Below, in pieces: positions 9,524-18,348 of a stretch of DNA of 59,437 nt (its first letter is position 1; each line of letters begins with the position of its first letter). The translations under genes and the position numbers were made by a program. This DNA is from Peptococcaceae bacterium (lineage in GTDB: Bacteria; Bacillota; Desulfotomaculia; Desulfotomaculales; Desulfocucumaceae), in the NCBI GenBank assembly GCA_023512435.1, contig JAILZP010000019.1:1-59437 (forward strand). The letters are read 5' to 3'. Below the pieces are notes generated by a model. The model saw only the letters and a program-made list of their open reading frames with translations. It was not told where the DNA came from and made no database searches.

Positions 9524-9559
9524 TCGGATATGGGATATTTAGCAATACCCCATATCCGA
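9524..9559 (-). other. Intercistronic stem-loop between binding protein and permease genes
   Basis: An 11-bp perfect inverted repeat (TCGGATATGGG / CCCATATCCGA) encloses a 14-nt AT-rich loop. It has no T-run, so it looks like an mRNA-stabilising or attenuating hairpin rather than a full terminator. Such hairpins after the binding-protein gene are common in ABC import operons and raise binding protein over permease. Confidence 0.65.
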
Positions 9560-9586
9560 AGGCAAGCGGCCGCAGTCCACCGCGGA

Positions 9587-10762
9587 TTATTCAGCGGGCG
9601 GGTTGATCACGTCCTCGTCGGAAATCTCGCCGAAGTAATGATACTCGCCGTTTTTGGCGATCTGTACCTGCACCGGTTTCTTGACCTCGCCGAGCTTGTT
9701 GTAACCGCTGATTATCCCTGTGACAGCCTCAAAGTTCTTCAATTCCGCGATCCCCTGCCTGATCTTGTCCGGTTCGGTACCCTTCTGGGCCATTACGTGG
9801 AAGAAAACCATAAACGCGTCATATGTGGAAGCCGCCACCATGTCCGGCTTGTAACCGTACTTCTGTTCGTAGCTTTTGATAAACTCCTGGACGGTCTTTC
9901 GGTCGCTGTCGCGGTTCAGGTTGGTGGTGATAACCACCCCGTCGGCCGCCTCCTTGGCCACTCCCAGGAACTGCTTGGTGGAGTCGATGCCTTCAGTCCC
10001 GAGGATCTGGGCCTTTATCCCCAGTTGCCTGGCCTGCCTGACTATTTGCGTCCCCTCCCCGGCATACGCGGGAATGTAAATGAGGTCCGGATTCAACTGT
10101 TTAATCTTGGTCAGGACCGGGGTGAATTCTTTTTCCCCCATGCCGAAGGAGTCCATCGAAACAACCTGGGCCCCCATCTTTTCAGCTCTTTCCTTGAATG
10201 ACGCGGACAGGGTCTTCCCAAAATCAACGTCTACGTACAATACGGATATCTTCTTTGCCTTCAGCATGTCCACGGCCACCTTGGCCCCGGCCCTGCCCTG
10301 CACTTCACCCACGAAGGACTGCCTGAACACGAAATCACCGGCCCTGGTTATATCGGGGTGTATGGCGTAAGCAGAAATCATGGGAATTTTTGCGTCCTGG
10401 TAAATCTTGGCCGATGCCCTGGTGGTCCCGCTGTACGACCCGCTGACAACGGCAGCCACCCCGTCCTTGGTGGTCAGTTTCTGGGCGATGCTCACCGCCT
10501 GCTTGGTATCAAGGGAATCGTCGTAGTAAACCAGTTCCACTTTCCGGCCGTTGATTCCGCCGGCTTCATTTACTTTTTCCACCGCCAGCTTTGCCGCGTT
10601 GTAAGCGCTCTCCCCGTCGGCGGCGGCCGGACCGGTAACAGGAGCGTAGAAGCCGATCTTGACCGGATCCTTTCCGGCCTGGGTCTTTGCGCCCCCGCAG
10701 CCGGCCAGCAGCAGGGCCAGGCTTAAAATCACGGCAGCCGCAATCAAAATCCTTCTTGCCAT
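9587..10762 (-). CDS. livK: Branched-chain-type ABC transporter, substrate-binding lipoprotein
   Basis: This 391-residue lipoprotein has a positively charged start, a hydrophobic signal and the lipobox LLLAGC with Cys near residue 22. The mature part is a type I periplasmic-binding fold (VKIGFYAPVTGPAAADGESAYNAAKLAVEKVNEAGGINGRKVELVYYDD). The substrate cannot be read from sequence; the neighbours suggest histidine, urocanate or glutamate-like compounds. I start it at ATG 10762 because GGAGGGGG lies 5 nt before it. Confidence 0.92.
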   Translation of the reverse strand: MARRILIAAAVILSLALLLAGCGGAKTQAGKDPVKIGFYAPVTGPAAADGESAYNAAKLAVEKVNEAGGINGRKVELVYYDDSLDTKQAVSIAQKLTTKDGVAAVVSGSYSGTTRASAKIYQDAKIPMISAYAIHPDITRAGDFVFRQSFVGEVQGRAGAKVAVDMLKAKKISVLYVDVDFGKTLSASFKERAEKMGAQVVSMDSFGMGEKEFTPVLTKIKQLNPDLIYIPAYAGEGTQIVRQARQLGIKAQILGTEGIDSTKQFLGVAKEAADGVVITTNLNRDSDRKTVQEFIKSYEQKYGYKPDMVAASTYDAFMVFFHVMAQKGTEPDKIRQGIAELKNFEAVTGIISGYNKLGEVKKPVQVQIAKNGEYHYFGEISDEDVINPPAE

Positions 10763-10859
10763 CTTGTCCCCCTCCATACTTGAATTTATGCCGACTAATT
10801 AGCCGTCCGTCCGGGAATACCTCTGTACGTTTTTGCGATTTTTAGCACGATTCTGCTCA

Positions 10860-12140
10860 TTATTTCCCGGCGCCTTTCCTGTACTGGTGGGGGGCCTTGC
10901 CGGTAATGCTTTTAAAAACCCTGCTGAAGTAATTGGGATCCTTATAACCGACGGCCAGGGCTATTTCGGCGATGGGCTTGTCTGTGCCGATCAGGAGGGA
11001 CTGGGCCTTGTTCATCCTTACTTTTTTCAGGTAGTCGGTGATACTGACGCCGGCCTCCTCGCTGAAAACCCTGCTTAAGTAAAAGGGGCTTAAAAAAACG
11101 TGCCGGGCCAGGTCGTCCAGGGAAATGTCCCTGGCGTAATTCTCGTTTATATACTGCTTCGCCCTGGCCACCGCCCGGGCGGCTGTGCCGGACTGCCTTT
11201 CCCGGACAAACCGGCAGATCTCCCCGGCCACTCCCGCCAGCCAGGTCTTTAACTCAAGGGCCGTGGTGATCTCGCCGATCTCCAGGCCCGCCCTCACCTT
11301 CAGGTCGAGCAGCAGGCCCGGGTCGCCGCCCAGTTCAATGGCCGCCCGGGACAGGACGGTAAGCATTTCCAGTGTCCTAACTTTTATCGTGTCGGGGTGC
11401 ACGTTGCCGGTCCTCACCACCGTGTCCACCAGTTCGTCGGTCAGAAGGGGCACCTTTTCCCAGTCTCCCCTCCTCATGCTTTCCAGCAGCAGGTTCTCAA
11501 ACTCAATGAAATACTGCTGCCTTTCCCGGCTGCAGATTTCCAGCTCGTTAAAATGGATGACGGACCCGTTCCCCTTGTAAAATTTGCTCACCAGTGCCCG
11601 GCGGGCCTCGTTGTACGAGTTTTTGACGTCCCTGAAACCGGGGTGGGCATTGCCGACGGATGCGGTGACGGTGAAATCCAGGTCCTTTTCAAGGTGCACT
11701 TTGATATAACGGGCATAATTTATTGAGAGGCGGACGCATTCCTCATCCGCTACCCCGCCGCCGACGGGGAGCAGCACCGCGATTTCCCTGTCCCCCACCG
11801 TAATGGCCAGAATGTTGTTACTGCCCATGACGGCAGTCAGCGCGTCGCCGTCCCTGCCCGCCATCTCCGCCAGCCTGCCGAACATTGCGTTTCTCCTGGC
11901 CAGGAGTACTTCCTTCTTAAAACAACAGCCGATGTCGCTGTCGGCCTGGATGATCATGGCCACGGTGGGCAGAACCTCAACCCGGGCAATGGACATCATT
12001 CTTTCAATTTCTTCCTGGCTGCCGACGTTTCCGAAAATCAGTTCATAGGCCAGCTCTTTCCGGAACTTTTCCCTTATGAAGTCCCAGTTTCTTTTAAACC
12101 CCATGGCCAGGTTCATATCCCACGCGCCGCCGCCCGCCAT
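10860..12140 (-). CDS. AraC-family transcriptional regulator with degenerate GGDEF-like sensor region
   Basis: This 426-residue regulator ends in a two-helix-turn-helix AraC domain (about residues 325-425: ARAKQYINENYARDISLDDLARHVFLSPFYLSRVFSEEAG ... ALAVGYKDPNYFSRVFKSITGKAPHQYRK). The region at about 50-190, with MIIQADSDIG, ILAITVGDREIAVLLPVG and FTVTASVGNAHPGFRDVKNSYNEARRAL, resembles the degenerate GGDEF-like domain of YesN-type regulators, without a phospho-acceptor receiver domain. The start at 12140 has AAAGGAGG 7 nt upstream. It sits directly upstream of the binding-protein gene on the same strand, so it likely controls the importer and hut genes. Confidence 0.85.
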   Translation of the reverse strand: MAGGGAWDMNLAMGFKRNWDFIREKFRKELAYELIFGNVGSQEEIERMMSIARVEVLPTVAMIIQADSDIGCCFKKEVLLARRNAMFGRLAEMAGRDGDALTAVMGSNNILAITVGDREIAVLLPVGGGVADEECVRLSINYARYIKVHLEKDLDFTVTASVGNAHPGFRDVKNSYNEARRALVSKFYKGNGSVIHFNELEICSRERQQYFIEFENLLLESMRRGDWEKVPLLTDELVDTVVRTGNVHPDTIKVRTLEMLTVLSRAAIELGGDPGLLLDLKVRAGLEIGEITTALELKTWLAGVAGEICRFVRERQSGTAARAVARAKQYINENYARDISLDDLARHVFLSPFYLSRVFSEEAGVSITDYLKKVRMNKAQSLLIGTDKPIAEIALAVGYKDPNYFSRVFKSITGKAPHQYRKGAGK

Positions 12141-12163
12141 CAGCCGTCCTCCTTTCCGGGGCG

Positions 12164-12177
12164 TTGCCCCGGGGCAA
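12164..12177. promoter_or_regulatory. 14-bp perfect palindrome upstream of the AraC-type regulator
   Basis: TTGCCCCGGGGCAA is a perfect palindrome 24 nt before the regulator start codon, just upstream of its ribosome binding site. It could be an operator or a short mRNA hairpin. AraC proteins usually bind direct repeats, so another factor may use it. Confidence 0.35.
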
Positions 12178-12355
12178 GTCACGCACCCAATTGGGGGACA
12201 ATCCTGTCTGCAATTAAATACCCAGAATTCAGCAGGCGTGTCCCCTTTCCTTTGCGGTCTATATTCTGCGCCGCCGTGCAAATATCCTTGCCGGCTTTTC
12301 CTCCGACGCCGGTCACGGCTAAGGAACGGCTCCGGAAACGGGACCAGGGCATGGG

Positions 12356-13636
12356 TTACTTGATCAGTTTTACCAGGAACATGGTGGCGGCCGGCACGTA
12401 CGTGGTAATTGCCAGGGCTGCCAGCAGCGCCAGTAAAAACCATTTTACATGTTTGATCATTTGCTCCATTTGAATGCCGGATATGGCCGAAGCAACAAAG
12501 AGGTTGATTCCGTAAGGCGGAGTGATAAACCCGATGGCCAGGTTCATCGTTATCATCACGCCGAAGGTGATGGGCGACATGCCCAGGTTGACCACCACAG
12601 GGAGCAGAATGGGGGACAAAATGATGGTGGCCGGAATGTTGTCGATAAGGCACCCCACTATGAGCAGGAACAGGTTGATGATCACTAATATAAGAATTTT
12701 GTTATCCGTTATTCCAAGCAGAAACTTGGTTATTGCGACAGGCAGCTGCTGCAGGCTGAGGTAATTGGCGAAAGCCACGGAAAGCCCCACCATGAATGTG
12801 GTCACCCCGTTGACCACCATGGTATCATAAAGGGCTTTGTATATCCCTTTCCAATCCAGTTCCTTGTAAACAAAAACCCCCACAATCAATGAATACGCCA
12901 CTGCTATGACAGCCGCTTCAGTGGGCGTGAAAATTCCCCCGTAAATGCCTCCCAGCACAATTACCGGCGCCAAAAGCGCCCAAACGGCGCCTTTGAAGGA
13001 TGTCCACAACTCCTTCCCCGTCGGCCAGTGCCCGGTTCCTTTATAGCCGTTTTTTCTGGCCAGCAGGTAACACGTGGCCAGCAGCAACAACCCCATCAGG
13101 ATGCCCGGCAACAGTCCCGCGATAAATAGATCGCTGATGGAAACCCCCGTCACCACCCCGTAAATCACAAAGGGAATGCTCGGCGGAATGATTACTCCCA
13201 CGGTTCCGGCAGCAGCCGCAAGGGAGGCGCTGAAGCCAACGTCGTACTTTTTCTCTTTCATGGCCGGGATCATAAATGACCCGATGGCCGATGTGGTGGC
13301 CACTGCCGAACCCGATATGGCCGCAAAAAACATGCAGGCAACGGTTGTCACCATGCCCAATCCCCCGGTAATCGCCCCGATGCAGAGATTGGCAAAATCC
13401 AGCAGGCGGCGGGCCACCCCGCCGGTGCTCATCAGATTTCCCGCCAGGATGAAAAACGGTATGGCCATCAAGGGAAACGAATCGACACCGGCAAACGCAT
13501 TCTGGGTAACCAGCACCAAGGGGATATCGGAATACAAAAACATGGCCAGCACCGTGGAGATGCCAATGGCCAGGCCGATGGGCACACTAATAAGAATCAG
13601 GAGAAAAAACGACCCGAATAACACAATCAGCTCCAT
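12356..13636 (-). CDS. dctM: TRAP transporter large permease DctM
   Basis: This 426-residue protein has about twelve membrane segments and is the transport subunit of a TRAP importer, which moves organic acids with Na+ or H+. Family signatures are PLMAIPFFILAGNLMSTGGVARRLLDFA, SGSAVATTSAIGSFMIPAM and PPSIPFVIYGVVTGVSISDLFIAG. It is the last gene of the operon, 5 nt after dctQ. The substrate is presumably the acid processed by the AcnX and LarA-like enzymes encoded upstream. Confidence 0.95.
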   Translation of the reverse strand: MELIVLFGSFFLLILISVPIGLAIGISTVLAMFLYSDIPLVLVTQNAFAGVDSFPLMAIPFFILAGNLMSTGGVARRLLDFANLCIGAITGGLGMVTTVACMFFAAISGSAVATTSAIGSFMIPAMKEKKYDVGFSASLAAAAGTVGVIIPPSIPFVIYGVVTGVSISDLFIAGLLPGILMGLLLLATCYLLARKNGYKGTGHWPTGKELWTSFKGAVWALLAPVIVLGGIYGGIFTPTEAAVIAVAYSLIVGVFVYKELDWKGIYKALYDTMVVNGVTTFMVGLSVAFANYLSLQQLPVAITKFLLGITDNKILILVIINLFLLIVGCLIDNIPATIILSPILLPVVVNLGMSPITFGVMITMNLAIGFITPPYGINLFVASAISGIQMEQMIKHVKWFLLALLAALAITTYVPAATMFLVKLIK

Positions 13637-13641
13637 AGTCG

Positions 13642-14136
13642 CTACGCCCGGCCCCCTTCTCCCCTGGTCAGCGCCACTACCCGGTCGTATATTTGCGGCA
13701 GCAGGCGCAGGCCCATGATGCCGCTGCCCACCGGAACCGACGCGTAGGCCGCATACATGGGGATCTCCATGGCCGCTGACAACGAGTTTTTACGCATCAA
13801 ATCCAGCACCAGATAAGTTCCGTTGACGGCAAGGAAAAGGCAAAAGGCAAACCAGACAATAATTGCCGCTAGGTCCACCGCGTATTTCTTTTTACCCTTT
13901 AAATACCTGTATATAATCTCCACCCGGATGTGCTTGCCCTCTCTCACCCCCAGGCTTGCGCCCAGCCAAATCTGCCAGACAAAAACATAGCGGGTCAGTT
14001 CCTCGCTCCATGAAAGAGAGGAATTGAAAACATATCTCATGATGACCTGTAGAAACACCACGCATACCGTCAACGCCAGGCTGCCCACCAGCAAGTATTC
14101 TTCCAGCCTGTTATAGGCCTTCCCCAGCCCTTTCAG
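13642..14136 (-). CDS. dctQ: TRAP transporter small permease DctQ
   Basis: This four-helix membrane protein has the family motif VFLQVIMRYVFNSSLSWSEELTRYVFVWQIWLGASLGVREGKHIRVE. A frame that opens with TTG at 14094 lacks a ribosome binding site and the usual amphipathic N-terminus. Reading back gives LKGLGKAYNRLEEYLLVG, a typical DctQ start, from a CTG at 14136 with AAGGGGG about 10 nt upstream; no ATG, GTG or TTG is available there in frame. I therefore propose CTG initiation (164 residues). The protein bridges DctP and DctM. Confidence 0.85.
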   Translation of the reverse strand: MKGLGKAYNRLEEYLLVGSLALTVCVVFLQVIMRYVFNSSLSWSEELTRYVFVWQIWLGASLGVREGKHIRVEIIYRYLKGKKKYAVDLAAIIVWFAFCLFLAVNGTYLVLDLMRKNSLSAAMEIPMYAAYASVPVGSGIMGLRLLPQIYDRVVALTRGEGGRA

Positions 14137-14232
14137 ACAAAAACACCCCCTTGGCTGCGCTCGGGACCCGGTGAATCAATCTGCCCCCGGAGAAAAAATC
14201 CGCAGGGCGGGGGAGATGTCCCTCCCCCGCTT

Positions 14233-15243
14233 CTATTTGTTATACTTGGCCACCAGATCGAACATGTCCTGCCCAATTTCCTTCTGATATTTTTCATACA
14301 TGGGCTTGAGGGCCGCCACGAATTTTTCGTGGTTTTCGGGGGTTATCTCATTTACCTGCATGCCGGCCTGCTTAAGCATTTCAATGTATTTGGAGTTGTC
14401 CTTCGTCTCCAGCTCCCGCTGGTAATCAATCAGGTACTTCCTGGCGCCGTCGGCAACAATCTTCTGAATATCCGCCGGCAGGCCCTTGTAAAACTTGTCG
14501 TTTATGATCACTCCCAGGAAGGAGTGGGTGTGTCCCGTAAGGCTGTAGTATTTCTGAACCTCGTGGAACTTCGTGGCGTACACCAGTGAGGCCGCGTTCT
14601 CCTGTCCGTCGACGGTGCCCTGCTGCAACGCGGTATACACTTCACCGAAGCTCATGGGTGTGGGATTGGCCCCCAGGTACTTGAACAGGTCAATGTATAC
14701 GGGACTTTCCATGGTTCTCATCTTGACGCCCTTAAGGTCTTTAGGTTCATGAATCGGACGGACGTTGTTGGATATGTTCCGGGCGCCGTTGTAGTTATAC
14801 CCGAAGCAGTATATGCCCTTTTCCAGCAGAAGCTTGTTCAGCATTTCGCCCAGCTCCCCGTCCAGGGCCTTAAAACCGGCCTGCTCGTTTTTAAAGATAA
14901 ACGGCATGTCAAGGATGCCAAACTTCTTGTTATACGCAGTAAAAACCGATGTCGCCGGCAGGGTCATTTGAATGGTGCCCAAAGCCACACCCTCCGTCAT
15001 CTGCCGGTCCCCGCCCAGTTGCCCGTTTGCGAAAATCTGCACATCCACCCTGCCCTTTGACTGTTCTTCAACATATTTTTCAAATTCCAGACATGCCTTG
15101 TGGGTGGATCTGTCCTCAGCCTCAACGTGACCCAGCTTGATTACAATTTTTTCCGGCGCGGGGGACTCTTTTTTCTGGGCACAGCCCGCCAGCACCGACA
15201 ATGCTGTCAGGATCACCAGGGCAGCCAAACCAATTTTTCTCAC
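14233..15243 (-). CDS. dctP: TRAP transporter substrate-binding lipoprotein DctP
   Basis: This 336-residue extracytoplasmic receptor begins with a lipoprotein signal (IGLAALVILTALSVLAGC, lipobox Cys near residue 20). DctP signatures follow: the GTIQMTLPATSVF region, MRTMESPVYIDLFKYLGANPTPMSFGEVYTALQQGTVDGQENAASLV, and the conserved Arg in VKMRTM that usually binds a ligand carboxylate. This fits an organic acid substrate. The GTG at 15243 has GGAGGG 6 nt upstream. The gene follows the LarA-like gene after about 50 nt. Confidence 0.93.
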   Translation of the reverse strand: MRKIGLAALVILTALSVLAGCAQKKESPAPEKIVIKLGHVEAEDRSTHKACLEFEKYVEEQSKGRVDVQIFANGQLGGDRQMTEGVALGTIQMTLPATSVFTAYNKKFGILDMPFIFKNEQAGFKALDGELGEMLNKLLLEKGIYCFGYNYNGARNISNNVRPIHEPKDLKGVKMRTMESPVYIDLFKYLGANPTPMSFGEVYTALQQGTVDGQENAASLVYATKFHEVQKYYSLTGHTHSFLGVIINDKFYKGLPADIQKIVADGARKYLIDYQRELETKDNSKYIEMLKQAGMQVNEITPENHEKFVAALKPMYEKYQKEIGQDMFDLVAKYNK

Positions 15244-15292
15244 CGTTATCCCTCCTTTAATTTGTCCACGGCAAATCAACCCGTTTTTCCCC

Positions 15293-16621
15293 CTAACACC
15301 TCCCTCGCGCAGGTATGGCTTTTTTATTTATCAAGGGCAGGCAGTCCCCGCCCCTCGGCAACAGGCCGATTTTTCCCCGGGGAAATTGCTTTAGGGCGTA
15401 ATCCACGGCGCCCTGCAGCGTGTCAAAGGGCGTGAAACCCAGCCGTTTTAAGTCCTCCGGGCTTAATCCGGAGGTGACGGAGAAAATCCTGGCCTTTTCC
15501 CGGGCCCTGATGCATCCCATGGCTATATCAAAGGCCACCAGGTCGGACTCTTCATCATGGCAGGAAATCGTCAGGGCTTTTTCCCTGGCCTGATTATAGC
15601 TCAGCAAAACCCAGTCCCTTAACGCCGGGTGGTTGTGTCCCATTCCCTCATAACACGGTGCAACGAAAATGATAATACCGCCTTTCTTAACGCAGAAATA
15701 AGCCGGGACCAGACCTTTTTCCCCCTGCCAGAAATCAATGTCGGCGGGGTGGGAACTGACGATGACTATATCGGCCGGGGCCGGTATTTCCACCCCGTAG
15801 ACCTGTTCGGCCAGTTCCACCCCTTTTCTGTGGGCCCTGACGGGATCACCGGCGAAAACGCCGATAACCCCGCCTTCAGGCGACATGACCACGTTGATTA
15901 TAAATTTCAAACCCGCCAGCCTGCCCACTTCCTCTATGCCCCGGCGGCAGGGGTTGTCCACCACCCCCAACGGTATTTCATCAAGCAAGGCCGCTGCGAC
16001 ATGGGTGGCGGCAGTGGTGGCAAAGCCGCAAACGCCCGGCTGCACCACCTTGGATCCCCCGGAATAACCGGCGTCGCAGTGGGGGGTTATGCTGCCCAGG
16101 CCGATGAGGTAATCGGCATCAAGTATTTTCCTGTTTATGTAAACCGGTATATCCAGTTCCCCGGATTTCACCCTGCCCGCGTAGACTATGGATTGCCTGT
16201 CCCGGCAGTCATGTTGCGATATTTTTATCCTCTTGTATATTTCGGGACCGACTTTCCCGATCACTTCATCTTCCGTCATAAGGCGGTGAGTGCCTGTGGC
16301 GACCATTATCTCAATGTTTTCCTGTTTCACGCCGCAGTTTTCCGTCAGATAATCCGCCAATACCGGCAGGATTTTGTTCGCCGGAGTGCTTCGGGTGTTA
16401 TCATCAATCAAAATCATCACCCGGTCGCCGGCGGACAGCTGTTCTTTCAAAGGAGGCCCGCCGACGGGCCGGTCGATCCGGTCCAACAGCGCGTTTTGGA
16501 AACTGGGCAGCGGTGCGAATTCGCGCATTTTTCCGTCGAAAAGCAAGGATCCGGCCGGCACCCGGGCCTGCAGCACCTCTTTTCCATACCTGACCTCAAC
16601 GGTTACTCTTTCTTCAGCCAT
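15293..16621 (-). CDS. LarA-family nickel-pincer racemase/epimerase homolog
   Basis: This 442-residue protein belongs to the lactate racemase LarA family (DUF2088), whose members racemise or epimerise 2-hydroxy acids using a nickel-pincer nucleotide. The residues that hold the cofactor in Lactobacillus LarA (His174, Lys184, His200) have counterparts at exactly the same spacing: His181, Lys191 and His207, within TPHCDAGYSGGSKVVQPGV and TTAATHV. DDNTRSTP (73-80) and GTHR (110-113) are also present. The cofactor genes larB, larC and larE are not in the window. It lies between the AcnX subunits and the TRAP importer, so its substrate is probably a hydroxy acid other than lactate. Confidence 0.88.
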   Translation of the reverse strand: MAEERVTVEVRYGKEVLQARVPAGSLLFDGKMREFAPLPSFQNALLDRIDRPVGGPPLKEQLSAGDRVMILIDDNTRSTPANKILPVLADYLTENCGVKQENIEIMVATGTHRLMTEDEVIGKVGPEIYKRIKISQHDCRDRQSIVYAGRVKSGELDIPVYINRKILDADYLIGLGSITPHCDAGYSGGSKVVQPGVCGFATTAATHVAAALLDEIPLGVVDNPCRRGIEEVGRLAGLKFIINVVMSPEGGVIGVFAGDPVRAHRKGVELAEQVYGVEIPAPADIVIVSSHPADIDFWQGEKGLVPAYFCVKKGGIIIFVAPCYEGMGHNHPALRDWVLLSYNQAREKALTISCHDEESDLVAFDIAMGCIRAREKARIFSVTSGLSPEDLKRLGFTPFDTLQGAVDYALKQFPRGKIGLLPRGGDCLPLINKKAIPARGRC

Positions 16622-16657
16622 TTCCGCAACCTCCGGAATTGCGTCCGTCTCATTGCC

Positions 16658-17074
16658 TTACCTGCCGGAAATAATTTCTATTACCCCTTTGCCGGCGTCA
16701 ACGCGAACCCGGTCGCCGTCCTTAATTGCTTTGTAAAAAGCATCATCCACACCGTCCACCATGGGCATCTCCATAATAATAGCACTGGCCACGATTACGG
16801 TATCCGGGTTCTGAATAATCATTGCCAGCGGCGCGTTATTCCTGGCTGCAAGCTGGTACAATCCGTCAGCCTGCACCACCGAACTGCCTTTCCCTCCCGG
16901 AAACACAAGAATCTTTCCGGCAACGCTCTTTCCCTCCAAACAATGGCCTTTTTCTATTACAACCCCCGTATCGGGGTCAATCAGATAAAACATGATTTGA
17001 TCCTGTGAGATGAGGACATCTCCTTCGGCCACCCCTTCTGAAATACTGTGGCACGCAAATACTCTCCGGTTCAT
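16658..17074 (-). CDS. Aconitase X, swivel-domain small subunit (DUF126)
   Basis: This 138-residue protein is the detached swivel domain of the AcnX family. The stretch LVFPGGKGSSVVQADGLYQLAARNNAPLAMI corresponds to the GRGSSSGSxxL region, which supplies the catalytic Ser of known AcnX enzymes. It overlaps the large-subunit gene as ATGA, so the two are made together. Characterised relatives dehydrate cis-3-hydroxy-L-proline or mevalonate 5-phosphate; this one cannot be assigned from sequence. Confidence 0.92.
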   Translation of the reverse strand: MNRRVFACHSISEGVAEGDVLISQDQIMFYLIDPDTGVVIEKGHCLEGKSVAGKILVFPGGKGSSVVQADGLYQLAARNNAPLAMIIQNPDTVIVASAIIMEMPMVDGVDDAFYKAIKDGDRVRVDAGKGVIEIISGR

Positions 17075-18282
17075 TCAACCTCCCCCTTTAACGCGGCCTC
17101 AACGCAAGTTCTCAGGTCTCTGACGACAAAGCTCATTCCCCGGCGTCTGGTGTAATAGGCACATTTGGGTGATTCGGTAACTCCCGTCTTTCCGTTCAGG
17201 TGAGGCCAGCACGGCTGATCGCAGCAGGTGTCTTCCACGACATGACCGCCCGCGTCATTGATGATTTTCAGAAGTCCCATCCTGTCAGCCATCTCCCTGA
17301 CATAACTGGATGTTAATATCCACATCTCTACAGCCAGTTTCTTGCCCCTAACCATTCCGGCAATTTCCTGCACCTGTTTTAAAGTAAAATGAGGGCAGCC
17401 AAACATGGCAAAGTCGATCTTCCTCATGCCCGGTTCCGAAATCACATTCAGGATATCGCGCAGATCATCATTGGTGATTACCACTTTCCTCAGCGGCTTT
17501 TTTCCTCCGAAAGCCTGTTCCAGCGTCCGGGCCTCCGGTGTCACCCCCACGACATGAAACATGCCGTAGGCCCCGGAGGTATTGAGCTGCGCGCCCAAAT
17601 TCATCAGTGCTTCCTGGGAGATGTTTTCGGGCAATCCTGTGAAAACAGGCACCCCGGTACCTATTTTTTTGCCCATGTAGCCCAGCAACTGGTACTCAAA
17701 ATCACTCTTCATATCCGCCTTTACTTCCACCAGGATATTTCCCAGGCGGTTTTCATCCAAAAGCAAACCGTATTCGGGAACAAACCCCGTTACAGCGGCG
17801 CATAGAGCGCTCTGGGCCGATTCGCGGTTGCTCCTCGCCCCCCAGACTGAATTGACAAACGGGGTTGCGCTTGATTCAGAAAATGCCGCTATCTCTCCAA
17901 AACGGGGAATGTTGCTGCCCAAATACGGAGTACAGTTGTACGACAAAACAGCCCCCAATTCTTTATAGGCATTATGTGTTCTCTGCATCAGACTTCTGGC
18001 TTCATCCGGCAATGAGGCCGCCTTCTCAAAGTATGCTAAAGAAAAACCCGGGTTTACCGTGGGCTGTACTTTGCACTTCGCTCCCGCGCTGAGCAGTTTT
18101 TCGGCAAACCAGAGATCCGCTTCCTGGTTGCTTAAAGCCACGTGCGCCCGGGTAATCGGAACCATCCTTTTTGCCCCGAATGACCTTCCGATGGCCACCT
18201 GTATCTTCATGGCCAGCGCCGCGCCTTCCCCACATTCTCCCTCCAGCATCTTTCTCTGCTGTTCAGTTAAATCCACATTCAC
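17071..18282 (-). CDS. Aconitase X, catalytic large subunit (DUF521)
   Basis: This 403-residue catalytic subunit of an AcnX-type dehydratase shows the family Cys positions in LSYNCTPYLGSNIPRFGE, AMFGCPHFTLKQVQEI and VVEDTCCDQPCWP, which ligate the iron or iron-sulfur centre, plus the PFVNSVWGARSNRES segment. The family removes water from a hydroxy acid. The start is GTG 18282 or the GTG six nt later, which has better spacing from AGGGGGTA. A CCTGTATACAGG operator lies 21-32 bp upstream. It is the first gene of an operon continuing through the small subunit, the LarA homolog and the TRAP genes. Confidence 0.93.
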   Translation of the reverse strand: MNVDLTEQQRKMLEGECGEGAALAMKIQVAIGRSFGAKRMVPITRAHVALSNQEADLWFAEKLLSAGAKCKVQPTVNPGFSLAYFEKAASLPDEARSLMQRTHNAYKELGAVLSYNCTPYLGSNIPRFGEIAAFSESSATPFVNSVWGARSNRESAQSALCAAVTGFVPEYGLLLDENRLGNILVEVKADMKSDFEYQLLGYMGKKIGTGVPVFTGLPENISQEALMNLGAQLNTSGAYGMFHVVGVTPEARTLEQAFGGKKPLRKVVITNDDLRDILNVISEPGMRKIDFAMFGCPHFTLKQVQEIAGMVRGKKLAVEMWILTSSYVREMADRMGLLKIINDAGGHVVEDTCCDQPCWPHLNGKTGVTESPKCAYYTRRRGMSFVVRDLRTCVEAALKGEVE

Positions 18283-18302
18283 TACCCCCTACCCGCATAC
18301 CA

Positions 18303-18314
18303 CCTGTATACAGG
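18303..18314. promoter_or_regulatory. GntR-type operator before the AcnX operon
   Basis: CCTGTATACAGG is a perfect palindrome with the GTATAC core usual for FadR-subfamily GntR regulators. Together with the preceding bases it forms GCATACCACCTGTATACAGG (18295-18314), which matches the site before the regulator gene in 19 of 20 positions. A TATAAT-like -10 (on the minus strand at 18330-18335) lies just upstream, so a bound repressor would sit right after the transcription start. Confidence 0.75.
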
Positions 18315-18348
18315 CTGTTTTAAATAAAAATTATAGAAAAAAGCCATA

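Noticed and set aside
12141..12653. N-terminal extension of the AraC regulator frame into the dctM gene
   Set aside because: The extension is the reverse-frame shadow of dctM; the ATG at 12140 has a strong ribosome binding site.
15629..17008. 459-codon plus-strand frame opposite the LarA and AcnX small-subunit genes
   Set aside because: It is antisense to two well-supported genes and has no recognisable domain.
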